From NCBI GenBank assembly GCA_002286715.1, contig NSJX01000020.1, forward strand, positions 1 to 64,000: 64,000 nt of DNA. Reading direction: 5' to 3'. Positions 11,876-22,563 of this stretch are shown here, one piece after another. The notes beneath the pieces were generated by a model. It ran no database searches. It saw only the letters and a list, made by a program, of their open reading frames with translations, and was not told where the DNA came from. The translations under genes were made by a program, and so were the position numbers. Position 1 is the first letter of the stretch; the number at the start of each line of letters is the position of its first letter. The DNA comes from Dentipellis sp. KUC8613 (lineage: Eukaryota > Basidiomycota > Agaricomycetes > Russulales > Hericiaceae).

Positions 11876-12504
11876 CAGCTTGGATGTGAGTGAACAAGAC
11901 GTGAAAAACTTTGGGAGGTATGCTGAACGTGGCAATACGAGCCTATCCGAAACCTGCATCATCAACGGGGGTATCGCCCTCCGTATACTCCGACTGCCCC
12001 TCCGACGCAGGTGTCGAGATACTCCCTTCGATATGCCCCAACGAGAATTTGGGCCTCGTTATGGACATTCTGGTTATTCGCGGCCATGAGGGAATCGTAC
12101 ACACCATTGTCACTGGCTCTGTCAGCAACGAAGACACCGTATTTTTCCGGGAGGGAGGTATAGTCGATGGTGAGCCCGATGCTTGCAAGAGGTACGCCAG
12201 GAAAAGTCTGAGCGGCAAGTATTTGGAGATGTGAATGGTTTCGATGCAGGTCGTGGTGAAGGACACTTGAGAGGAAAAGTCAGTCTTGCCGTTGTATGAT
12301 TTTGCCTGACGATGGCTGTATAGCCGGAGAGCGGCGAGCATAGACATGGAGAACGAACATACCAACGAGGCACTGTTTATACGACTGGCACTCCTCCCTG
12401 TGTGTGTCTCTCCACCCTGCGACTTGGCATTCCTTGGAGCAGTAGAAGACAGCATGACGTTCGGAGCACGTCTTGAACGTGCTTTTCGGCGCGTGCGCAG
12501 TGCA
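11876..12504 (-). pseudogene. MYND-family copy b, 5'-truncated fragment
   Basis: It begins with a 142-nt exon (12504-12363), the same length and phase as the MYND exon of the intact relatives, preceded by an AG acceptor. The finger reads KTCSERHAVFYCSKEC..., so the second zinc ligand Cys is replaced by Arg. The next exon carries the C-terminal-domain signature (LAAQTFPGVPLASIG..IDYT..PEKYGVF), but its frame differs from the stretch before it, and another shift follows before a CTIPS block. No helical-repeat exon is recognisable upstream. I read this as a truncated, frameshifted remnant. A short expressed MYND-only protein is unlikely. Confidence 0.75.
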
Positions 12505-12873
12505 CTACAGCGCTACGTGAGCGACATGGCACAGAAGTGGAAAGGATGGGAACGCACAGAACCACGGCCAACATACACGTTGCCGGGCGTGCCGGTGTCA
12601 TCGTTGGTCATACGGGCGATATTCATACGCTCCGCTACCAGTACCCGGTGCCTTCCGGAAAGAAAGCATACGAACCTTAGTACTTACCTAGACTCACAAA
12701 ACCAATACTTATCTGCCTCATTCAGGCATGTCGGAAGCGACAGTCGGCAAAATTACTTACTGAATGCGTCATCGATGCTCACTAGTCGGTCTTCAAAGCT
12801 GATCAGTTTCATCTCCATTAATTCTTGTATATATCCTATCTGCACTCCCCTGCAACTGTTCATCCCGGATTCG

Positions 12874-14266
12874 TCAACGTAAGCGGGCGAGGCCAATCGT
12901 ATTTGCCTTTGAGTCGAGTATCATGTAGACGTTCTTGAGAAATGCGGTTCCAACTAGCCACTCCCCCGGCTGCCTCTCACGGGCCGACTGGATCGACGAG
13001 ATGCAGTAGCCCGGAAGTCTAGCTTCACGGGGTAGAGGTACATGGACAAGATCGCGAGGATCGATCGGCCACAAGGTCCCACCAATGGAGAGCGATAGGA
13101 CAGCTTGACTGTTGCACGGGATGACATAGTGGCCTGTTGATGTGAGAATCGCATTAGGGATGAAAGCGTGCAGCGCCGCGGCGTCTTGAGAAGACATGGA
13201 GATATAAAGTGCGCCCGTGTCGAGGATGGCCACTCGCGGGCTGTCTATGACGCGGGCATTACCGATAATGGCAGCATCGACCGGAGCCCGCCAGTGAAAG
13301 GTATCAAGATTATTGACAGTGACCTTCGACTGTGCAACGAACTTCGTAGGGTTCACCCCTCCAAGGACGAGTTCGCCGTCATTTATTCCGTCGATGCCGC
13401 GGGAAAGTTTCCAGCCAGTAACGCGCTTCGGGATAAGGCCACTCTCTGCCAGCAAGTCCACGACAGGAGGCAGACCCGTGCTTGACGCACTCTGTTTACA
13501 GCAAAATGATGAAAATGAATGATCAGAGACCGGAGAACATCTAAACGGGGGACGCACTCACCGCGAGGGCAAACCCCATTACACCCTCCTGTGGATCGAT
13601 GTTTGCGCTAACTTCAGTTGCACAGGCAAACTGCATATCTACAAACTGTCCACCAAAGTTGACGAACTCGCGAATGATCCCAGCAGTCAATGTGACCCTG
13701 TTCTCGTATCGAAGACTTGCCGTGTCCGATCCCGGGCCTGGCAATATATTGACACTATTCTTGTCGCCCTTGAAAGCAAAAATGGGCAGCGATCAGCAGG
13801 CGCCGCGGAAAATATACCAGAAGTCCACAAGAAAACACGTACTCGTGTAGGACATGTCGAGGAGTAGACCCAGAAATCTGTGGAGCCCGTGTCTGCGATG
13901 ATACGGAACGGATTTGGGTTTGTGCCGATCCTCAGCGAGGCTGTATAAATTGCGTCGCCTTCGCCGGGCTCCAGTGGGATCGAAATCGACTGCGCATTGC
14001 GACGTCGTAAGCTGACGTGGGGTATGAGAGAATTTCTGTGGTATATGGTCATGATCGGAAGAAACTGACCTCGAAGATTCTAGCAATTCGTTGACGGTAG
14101 AATTGGGACCGCTACTTCGAACGTACGAGTCGATAATCCGAAGGATGTCATCGTGACCTTGTTGACTGGGTGTGGCCGCCAATGGGTGAGCACGAGCATT
14201 TCGAATCTCAACCGAAGCCAGATAGCCTGCTGCGAGGATGATAGAAACCTTGGATAGAAAACACAT
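12874..14266 (-). CDS. Secreted aspartic peptidase 1 (family A1), 396 aa
   Basis: A pepsin-type endopeptidase, probably secreted. Four exons: 14266-14070, 14011-13843, 13768-13562 and 13491-12874. Introns are 58, 74 and 70 nt. The N-terminus MCFLSKVSIILAAGYLA is a signal peptide, followed by a propeptide with a RRR stretch near residue 69 as a possible processing site. The catalytic Asp residues are in ADTGSTDFWVYSS (about D106) and ILDTGALYI (about D282). C-terminal A1 features include GGVNPTKF and GEWLVGTAFLKNVYMILD. A TATAAGG box lies 84 bp upstream of the ATG, as in copies 3 and 4. Two decayed MYND copies lie downstream on the same strand, the same order as peptidase 4 and its MYND neighbour. 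Confidence 0.9.
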
Positions 14267-14343
14267 GTGAAGAAAGAATAACAGTCAAAGAGAGAAGGGA
14301 AGAAGGAAGGGCCAGCCTAGCTTCCCTGCTTTACCCCACCTCG

Positions 14344-14350
14344 CCTTATA
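14344..14350 (-). promoter_or_regulatory. TATA box of aspartic peptidase 1
   Basis: TATAAGG on the minus strand, 84 bp upstream of the ATG at 14266. It is followed by GCG, as in the peptidase 4 promoter. The identical word and distance in paralogues support it as the core promoter. Confidence 0.65.
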
Positions 14351-14637
14351 CACACCCCCACACGTGGTCCGCCCAAGGCACAAAAGATTGCAAAGCGCAT
14401 CAAGATATTTCATTCGATAAGTCAAGCCTATTCACCTTTACGATTGGCATTCCCGCTAGTACGAGTGTCCCTTGTCGGCATGACCGACCATTGACGGGTC
14501 TATCATAGCGCACTGATCAGTGGCAATCACGACGTCGTTATCATGATTTTGGATCGACAGCCTCGGCGACAAAAATGAACATCTGCACAGGATTTCTCCT
14601 TCGCCGCCGCCGCTACGACGGCAGATCCGGTGAAGTT

Positions 14638-14864
14638 ACAGCTGTTTCGAGAACGATAGACCGCCCGAAATTTCTTTTGCACAGTCGCGTATCAGCAACA
14701 CTCGGGGAGTTCCGTGTTCCCCTTGGGAGAGACAAAGGAGAAAGCTCCTCTGTGCGGCCGGCACGTATGGCGGCATTGGTGGCTTCAGGCGGAGCAACGA
14801 ACCTCTGATACGCGACTATCTGCGAAGAAATGCTGACGCGGTCTATCGATCTCGAAACAGCTGT
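14638..14864. repeat. Long imperfect inverted repeat, arms about 58-60 bp, span 227 bp
   Basis: Arm 1 is 14638-14695 and arm 2 is 14805-14864 on the opposite strand. The outer 27 bases match with one mismatch (ACAGCTGTTTCGAGA..CGATAGACCGC), the middle is diverged, and the innermost 12 bases (GTCGCGTATCAG) match exactly. The loop of 109 bp is GC-rich. Open frames on the two strands encode matching TAVSRxIDR peptides because of the symmetry. It could be a MITE-like element, a hairpin RNA gene or a large regulatory palindrome. I cannot choose among these from sequence alone. Confidence 0.8.
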
Positions 14865-15734
14865 AGTAGAGGCATCGCCCAAGTACAGGATCTGCATCTG
14901 TCTCTTTAGTGATAGCCGCTGAGCAGTAATATAGGGTAGGCTCCTACTTCAACAGCAAGTTTCCAAATATCTAGTAGCCGGGTTCAAACCGTTGAACCGG
15001 CGATTTGTTGCCGGCGTAGTCATAGTCAGCTGGTGGCGAAGTAAGCACCGATGCTCCCTGACACGCGTACGGCTGGGGAGAAGATGCCAAGGCAATATCT
15101 GAAATACCCGTCAATGAGCAGTGCGGAAGAGAACATTGCGTAGATATGCTAGATTGCTCACAAGAAGACTGCGACTGCGATGTTGTAGCGTGTACTGCGG
15201 CAGTCATGATTTTTATGGTACACGTCCACTTTGTCCGCGAAGATACCTAGATCTCAACGTCTCAACGCGTCACAAGCGTAACAACGCGGGCGCCAACCGT
15301 GCAACCGAGCTTATCTCGTTGGCGCGGAGCTCGCCCACACGGAAAATGTATAGCAAGCTTTCCAAAACTGAAGACAATTGAGTAGTAGTACTCTGGCTGA
15401 GATCAGATGCAAGATACGCCTTCGCCCATAAATCTCATCGTGAGCACCTTTTACTCCAGGGGGATCGTGCAGGTTGACAGTGAGCATACGTATTCACTGG
15501 CCCGGGCACGCCTGGTGGACTTCTCGTTCTGAAACCCTTCCTTGTTGCCCTCCTTTTCGTCCTGTTTGCATGGTGAAATTTGACTGGACCGGAGTCGGTA
15601 TAGTCAAATACATCCTACCCGAACACTCCCCTATCACAGACGGCAATGGACTCAAAGCCAGCATCCACAAACTTACCGAATCGCCGCCACAGGCGAATTG
15701 CACGTCCACGAGCATCCCATCCACCTCGTGTCCT
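14865..15734. other. Intergenic between peptidases 1 and 2
   Basis: No intact gene. A short palindrome (CCGGGTTCAA, then TTGAACCGG) lies at 14978-15000. On the minus strand at about 15660-15720 a short frame reads DGMLVDVQFACGGDS followed by a GTAAG donor. It recalls exon 3 of the aspartic peptidases (GGQFVDMQFACATE) and may be a scrap of another copy. Confidence 0.4.
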
Positions 15735-16800
15735 TCAGCGCAAGGCAGCAACGCCGATAGTGTCTGTGTCTAGGTCTAATTTTGTGTAGACATTCTTGAG
15801 GAATGGACCTCCGACCAATCACTCGTTCGGTTTCCTAGCAAGACTGGGTTGAATGAACGAGAAGCAGTAACCTGGCAACCCGGATGCAGGTGGTACGGGG
15901 ATAGTGACAAGATCGCGCGGGTCCATCGTCCAGAAAACGCCGCCGATAGACAGCGACAGCACAGCCTGGTTATTACACGGGAGCAGGTATTGGCTATCGG
16001 TCGTCATCATTGCGCAGGGAATGAATGAGTGTAGCAGAGAACATCCGCAAAAGACATGAGGAAGTACGACGCGCCCGTGTCGATGTAGCCCAGGCGTGAA
16101 GTGTTAATAACGTGGACGTTCCCAATGGAGGCAACGGCAACTTTAACCTGCCAGTGAATGGGATCAAGATTCCTGACCGTGACCATCGACTGCGGAATGA
16201 ATTCGGCGGGATTCACCCCGCCCATGACAACTTCACCGTCGTTTCTCCCATCACTGCCACGAGCGAGCTTCCGGCTAGTTGGTTGACTCGGGATAAGACC
16301 ACTTGACGCGAGGAGATCCACAATGGGCGGCATGCCCATTCCTGACCCGCCCTGAATGGAGCAAGAACGAACATGACGGTCAGACTTCGGAGAATATGAA
16401 ACGAGCAGAGTACACTCACCGCCAAACCAAAGCCCATGGCACCTTCCTCTGGCCGGCCGGCAAGTATTGCGCTGACTTCAGTTGCGGCGGCAAATGGGAT
16501 GTTGGAAGCACCTCCACCACCGAAATCAACGACGTCGCGGACAATCACAGCCTTCAATGTAACACTACCCTCGTACCCAAACCCTGCCGGCCTCGTTCCC
16601 CGAACCGCCGGCGCAGTTACACCATTCTTCCTCCCCTTGAAATTGAGAAGCACGATTGTCAGCAGGCGCATCGGAAACATATGTGAAAAGTAAATATGAA
16701 TAATTTACACTGACTTTTCAGGATCAGATCTTTGAGGACGGCCAACAAACCATGAATCCGTCGGGACGTGGGAGGCCAGGTGTAAAAGCCGGGCGGGTAC
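15735..16800 (-). pseudogene. Aspartic peptidase copy 2, decayed
   Basis: Exon 3-like (about 16630-16420, ..IVRDVVDFGG..IPFAAATEVSA..EEGAMGFGLA with its donor) and exon 4-like (from about 16352) sequences align with peptidases 1, 3 and 4. The second catalytic motif survives as IDTGASYF. Two lesions are clear. A one-base frameshift at about 16045 separates MSFADVL from LHSFIPCAMMTT. A TGA replaces the Trp of the conserved GEWLVG motif at about 15829, and homology then continues to the normal AALR end at 15735. The first catalytic DTGS motif is not recognisable: only a TDSW-like scrap remains near 16765. The signal-peptide exon is missing. No functional enzyme can come from this locus. Confidence 0.85.
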
Positions 16801-18669
16801 ATTGATGACTCATTTCCCATGCCAGTCGCAGTGCGCCTCATTTGGCTAATTCTCCTTATGCGAGGCCGTCGACGGTGTCCGAGAGCAAAATTGACAATGG
16901 GTAGTCTGTATGTTTTGGAGCTGTAGGCGAGAATCGATACAGAGAACATGGATATACGGACCTTACAAGACGCTCGAGTGTACCGGTCGGCCGGAGCAGA
17001 ACAAGAGCAGACTCAACATTACATATCCCCTAGGGAGCCAATTCACCTCCCTTTCGACTTAAGACACACTAGATGTTGCTGTAGAAAAAGTTAGCGATGT
17101 ATCAACCCTGACGGTCCACTCGACATGTGAGAAAAATGATTCAGAATATCTTCGACATTCGTCAATTCCACTCACGAGACTGAGGAGGATTAGGAGACTG
17201 AACGACGCTGGTTTTCCCATCCGACGAGGCGTGAGGGAGTGTTCTTTGAACTACTTTGTCCGAACGACAATATGGTATTGGAAGTGGCAGAGCGAGGTTC
17301 AGAGCGGCGATCACCTACGATAAGGTGAGCGCATATGAAGCAAAAGGGAGCAACCTATGGCATACCTTCTTTGGGTCCTGCTTCATTTCCTGTACCAATC
17401 GCATAAGATCAGGCCCAGTCGAGAACTCCCGAGACAATCTGAGGCGCCTGAATCAGTGCGAGGCTTGATATATGATACCTTGAGGTGCGGTAAGAAATCA
17501 GCTCTGTTACACACATCTGACGTATCCTGAGGCACACCCGTTCGAGTCTTGGGGACAGAATATTGGGGAGTTCGAGCGTTGAAAGTGTCAAGCATGTAAT
17601 ATTCGTACAGTTGAGATGGCGAGATATTACAATCCGTAGCGGTGTGGTAGTAGTTGTGTAAGAACAGTAGTATGCTTGCCCGCCACGATCATCTTCCGGG
17701 TCACACGGTCATTCTCAACTTGAAGTTCAATCCCGGATACACTAGGTATGTTTAAATAACTTGCATCAATGGCTCTCCGCGGAGGTAACTTCTGAATATC
17801 TGAGCTAAATGTTTCCCGTAGGTTGCCTGACAGACCTGATGCCATTGACATGATTGTTGAGCTCATCGGCCGGAGAACGGAGAAATCGACCCTGCCAGCA
17901 AACGCTTGCCAGCAGTGGATGGCAGGGTTCTCTCGTCACGAACCTCTTTGAGCAGCATCTTCTCATGTTGTCCAATCCACGAAGCAATCTCCTGCTCATA
18001 AGGCCTTGATAAGCCTCTGATTCTTCAAAGGTCATCATGCGATAGTTCCAAACACGGCCTATCGTCTTGCGACGACTACGTCGCTTCGGTCATACGGGCA
18101 TACCAAGTAGGTGGTATCCCTTAGGACGACTGCCCTTGACGAACTCCTGTCACAGGACCAATCACGATGGCTGGCTGATAACGAATAGGCTACCTTCGTC
18201 CCTGATGACCTTTCCGCAACTGCCTATCGCAAGCGAGGTCTTGCAAGTGCTCTACTTACACGTCTGAAGTGCAACGTATGCTCCTGGGGCAAATTTCCTA
18301 ATTCTCCGACCTCCGTCTCCAACGCGCTTCGTTGCAATCACCGCGGTATCTTGTGCTTCGTTATGATAGTACGCGTAAGCCCTTATTCACTCAACGCCCA
18401 TTCCTCTTTATGGATCTCTACGCCACGTGTCAGGGATCGTTTTCAAAAGGCTGTCTTCAAAGTCCTCAGCTGGGGATGCTCTTAGAAGACGGTCCATGCG
18501 GACGTCCTCGCCAGCTGCATGCGAAACTATACATAGCTACCGTCTAACTGTCTCCGAGCAGGACCACATGAAGACTCCTCTCATTCCAATCATGAGCCTT
18601 ACGATATAAATTCTGGCGATGGAAGGGCATGTCTACGAACAAGGACATTCCTCCTGACAGCGGTGGAAC
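16801..18669. other. Intergenic between peptidase pseudogene and sedolisin
   Basis: About 1.9 kb without a supported gene. Two overlapping minus-strand frames at 17627-18038 have no recognisable domain and conflict with each other. A TATAAATT near 18605 lies about 65 bp upstream of the sedolisin start and may serve it. Confidence 0.45.
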
Positions 18670-20841
18670 ATGCTGCCTATCACCTTACTCTCGCTTACTG
18701 CGGGTCTCTTTGCCACCGTTGAGGCTGTTCCGCATGAGCGTCGCGATGGCGCGCCCTCTGGCTTCGTCCTGGACTCTCCCGTCTCACCGACTGAGGTCTT
18801 GCCTTTTCGCCTCGCCCTCGCTTCGCAAGACTTCTCCGGTTTAGAGCAGGCTTTGTACTCCGTCAGCACCCCGGGTGATGCGCAATACGGGAAGCACCTT
18901 TCTCTAGAAGAGGTACCGCATACATATCCATACCCTCCAAAACCCGCTTCATAGAAAGATAATGCTGACCTGTGTGCTACCAGGTTCAAAAGTTCACTAC
19001 TCCCACCTCCGCCACGATGGACGCCATTGCATCGTTCCTTTCTGCTCATAACCTCACCCAGACACGATTATCGACCGGGAAGAACTGGCTCAACGTCAAT
19101 ATCACGGCGGCAGAAGCCAATACAATATTCGGCGCGAACTACAGCATATATACGCACCAGGAGACGGGAGAGAAGGTGACACGCACGCTCGAGTACACCA
19201 TCCCCAAGGGGCTCGAAGGACATGTGCAGGTCGTGCATCCAGGAACGACGTACGTGTCGATCATCGTCCAAGCGTATTCAACTAACGACACATTGCTCTG
19301 TCTTTGTAGTTTCCCCCAGCATTTCAAACGATCCAAGCCAAAATTGATGTCACCGGCGCTTCCTACTCCTATGTCCAACCACAGCACGCGCGCCAGTCTA
19401 CCTGCGTCATGCAACGAGAAAATGACCCCCGCATGCTTGCTGGAGCTTTACAGCATCCCGACCACTCTTGCGCCATCTCAAAACAGCCGTCTTGTTGTCA
19501 CGAGCTACCAAAACCAATGGATTCTTTCGTCCGACCTTCAGGCATGCATTCAGTCACCTCTCATTCGTGCCGTGATGATATTGATAGGGATTTTGTGGTC
19601 ATCAGCAATTCCTCGAGATGTACCGCACAGACCTGGATTCATCCACGACGTTTACGCTCCAGACCACAGCTGGAGGGCAAAACGTGCAGGTCCCCGGCCA
19701 GATCGGAGGGGAGAGCGTGAGTGCGATTGTTTAATTAATGAGGGAGACATAACTGATGCACGAGTAGACCTTAGATATTCAGTTGACTGTCGGGCTCGCG
19801 TCCGGTATCCCAGTCACATTCCTTTCGACTGGACAGTCCGGCTTGCTCGACCCCATCGGCTTCATCAACAGCATGGATGCGATTCTTGCCGAGTCTAACC
19901 CGCCGCAGGTCGTGACTATCAGCTACGGGTGGGACGAGGACTCCGTTTCTCCCGCCCTCTCGTCGTGCGTGTTCTTACCCAGATCTCGACGTATCATCCA
20001 CTTACCAGATCAATAGGACGATTTGCAATACCTTCGCTCAGGTGGGCGCGCGTGGCGTGACTGTCCTAGTCGCCTCGGGCGACGGAGGAGTGTCCGGTGG
20101 CCACTCGAACGCCAGTTGCACAAACAACGACCCGTTCATTCCCGTCTTCCCAGGATCTTGCCCCTTGTACGTCCGCCTTCACCTTGATATTCACTTTCTC
20201 ATGTTCTCCCTTAGCGTGACTGCCGTCGGCTCTACGATCTACAATAACGAAACGGCCGCCTTCTTCTCCTCCGGCGGCTTCTCCAACTATTTCGCCGTGC
20301 CGTCCTATCAATCATCCTCGCCATACGTGTCCAACTACCTGAAAACCCTCGGCAGCACCTACAAAGGACGCTTCAACGTGTCCGGGCGCGCGTTCCCGGA
20401 CGTCGCCACGATCGGCGACTTCGTTCCGATTGTCTACGAAGGCACCAACCAGATGGAGGAGGGCACGAGCTGCTCGGCGCCCATATTTGCATCAGTCGTG
20501 GCGCTGCTGAATTCAGAGCTACTTGCCGCAGGGAAGAGCGTACTTGGGTTCTTGAACCCGCTTCTCTGGTCTGGCAAATTCGAAGGTGCACTGAACGACG
20601 TCACTACGGGTGAGTGAATTTGTTACACGTTCACCCACGCCGGCTGGCTAATTGGTCGTCTGGATGTCTAGGAAGCAACCCCGGTTGCGACACGAATGGG
20701 TTCTCGGCAAGCGCGGGGTGGGATCCAGTAAGTGCCATTTTAGAGGGGGTGCAAGCGTCTCTGACGGTTTGGATTGGGTTCTAGGTGACGGGCTTCGGAA
20801 CTCCGAATTACGCTAAGATGAAGACCGCGCTTGGATTGTGA
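18670..20841 (+). CDS. Sedolisin / tripeptidyl-peptidase (family S53), 568 aa
   Basis: A secreted acid serine-carboxyl peptidase. Nine exons: 18670-18912, 18984-19249, 19310-19541, 19606-19716, 19768-19964, 20017-20166, 20215-20609, 20672-20727 and 20785-20841. The signal peptide is MLPITLLSLTAGLFATVEA. A pro-kumamolisin propeptide follows (STPGDAQYGKHLSLEE, VQVVHPGTTF), then the mature part from PASCN..TPACL..LYSIPTT. The active site is complete: Glu283 and Asp287 in GGESTLD, oxyanion Asp372 in VASGDGG, and Ser485 in EGTSCSAP. The calcium-site region DVTTG..GWDPVTGFGTPN is present. Intron 3 (19542-19605) starts with GC rather than GT, since no GT donor keeps the frame. It is not obviously linked to its neighbours. 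It probably takes part in extracellular protein breakdown along with the aspartic peptidases. Confidence 0.92.
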
Positions 20842-21041
20842 GACCGCTTCTTACATCGTACGATCTCTTGTATTGGTTTCGATCCTCGTTCATTTGAATC
20901 GCGAAATGAATCTATATATGGCTGCGTTCAAGGTCCAATTCGCCGAGTCGTACAAGGATACATTAAACTACTTGAAAATCCCAATCCCAATCACTACCTC
21001 GACATTGCCCGGTAATTATAGTAACCTCTAAAGTATGTCTT

Positions 21042-21908
21042 CTATTTCTCCAACCCTGTAGTGCTGCTGCCGCTTTTCGGCTTACGCTTACTAGGCTTAT
21101 ACTTGTATTGCGGATACGTCTCTTGGTGCCACAGGCTCTCCCGTGTTGCATTCGCCACCCATGGGGCTCGCTCAGACTCGCTCATGCTGCCCCATACGGC
21201 CCCCGCCAAGCGCGAGACATCCATCATACGCGATCCGTCTTTCGGCCCCATGAAATCGCGTCGGAAGAAGATGAAGGCATTCCGCGGCCGCAGCGGTTGC
21301 TCTGGAGACCAGTCGCTGGATTGGGCGGGTTCCTTCCACGGGCTGGCCGCTGGGATGAGGTTGGCGAGGTCGCACGGCAGGAGCGTGGCCGGCCGCTCTT
21401 TGGGCGTCTTGGGTCGCTCCTTGGGCGTCTTGGGCCGTTCGCTGGGTGCCGTCTGCCGCTCCTTGGGTGTCTTTTTCTGGAGCGGCGGATCTTCTTGGGC
21501 ATAGGGGTGTGTGGCCGACGTGCGGTGCGATTTCGGGCGTTGCGCCGTGCGGCGCGACTTCTTGCGCGTGCTATCCTCGCACGGAACGTCCTGGGAGTCA
21601 GCAGAACTTGGGACCAGGGGAGGATTTGCATCGGCAGTGAGAGTGTGGATATCTGGGTGTCGACGCGAAACCGAGAGCCGGAGCGGCTGGTGCGTTTCGT
21701 CTTGGGGGCGAGGTGTCTGCCACGCCGACGGCTCGGAGACTAGGCTCACAGGGATGTATAGACATGGGACGAAGGGGGCTGCTTCTGGAGAGAGCGGATC
21801 CTCAAAGGTGTAAGGGGCTAGGGGCGAAGAGGAGTCTGTCATGCTGAATAAGGGCGGTGTTTCTCCAGGATATTGAGAAGAGGATTGATACAAGTGTGGT
21901 GGCGCCAT
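21042..21908 (-). CDS. HMG-box transcription factor 2, 288 aa
   Basis: A single exon from the ATG at 21908 (MAPPHLYQSSS). The frame stays open upstream to 22019 but only with a GTG, so I take the first ATG. The HMG box is at the C-terminus, about residues 206-272 (LRPRNAFIFFRRDF ... DVSRLAGAVWGSMSESERAPW ... YPQYKYKPSKRKPK). It is clearly related to the box of the gene at 5.5-7.0 kb but a few residues shorter between the first helix and the second. Before the box are basic Ser/Thr-rich segments and tandem TPKER repeats (about 21395-21470 on the DNA), likely a disordered linker. A nuclear DNA-binding role is inferred from the family. Its targets are unknown. Confidence 0.85.
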   Translation of the reverse strand: MAPPHLYQSSSQYPGETPPLFSMTDSSSPLAPYTFEDPLSPEAAPFVPCLYIPVSLVSEPSAWQTPRPQDETHQPLRLSVSRRHPDIHTLTADANPPLVPSSADSQDVPCEDSTRKKSRRTAQRPKSHRTSATHPYAQEDPPLQKKTPKERQTAPSERPKTPKERPKTPKERPATLLPCDLANLIPAASPWKEPAQSSDWSPEQPLRPRNAFIFFRRDFMGPKDGSRMMDVSRLAGAVWGSMSESERAPWVANATRESLWHQETYPQYKYKPSKRKPKSGSSTTGLEK

Positions 21909-22563
21909 CTCGGCTGTGTTGTGCGACTGTGCATTGCAGCAGCTGCTGAGGTCTTTATGTAGGTCTGCTCCTGTGGCACCGGCCGCATACAAAGGTTGGC
22001 AAAGCCGTCGCTGTGGCACGAACGAGATCTGCAGATAATCGAATTTTCGGTGGCGGCATCAAGACAGTTGCAGAGACAGAACAATCCACCGAGAATCTGA
22101 TTGGTCGGTTGGGCAAAGAGTTGGGCAGGTCAATGCGCGTTCATTTTGTCTCAGGTTCTTGCAAAAGCGTTCTGACCGATCTATCTCGATCTCAATCCCA
22201 CTAACAATTAGCGAGTGTCTGTAATCAAAGATTTAAAGCATGAGACATACATTGTATCTATATCCTATAGTTTGCACCGCGGTTGGTTTCGTACGGCCCC
22301 GACTTATCAGTGCTGCTTGTCGCGCTTTGCGTTTATGAGACACTACGGTTGTAGGACTTAACGCTTTGATCATAAGGTACTAATGTCACTTCAATTGGGT
22401 TGGAAGCGCACGTGGCGTAGATTCTGGGCTTGTGCGTTGATCACGATGCGCGTCAGCTCACCTACACTTTCATTGGCAAAGCCGCAGGGTAAAATACAGA
22501 TCGCCCCAATCCTCTAGAATAGGATCTTCTATAACACGTCAACGGCGACCGTGATCATGTCTC
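21909..22563. other. Intergenic between HMG-box gene 2 and MYND gene c
   Basis: Upstream region of HMG-box gene 2 and downstream side of MYND gene c. I see no further gene. Confidence 0.5.

Noticed and set aside
14978..15000. GGGTTCAAACC-like motif suggestive of a tRNA T-arm
   Set aside because: It is part of a small palindrome (GGTTCAA/TTGAACC). No acceptor, D or anticodon arm can be folded around it.
17627..18038. Two overlapping minus-strand frames that might form a gene
   Set aside because: They use conflicting frames over the same DNA and show no conserved motif or clear splice sites.
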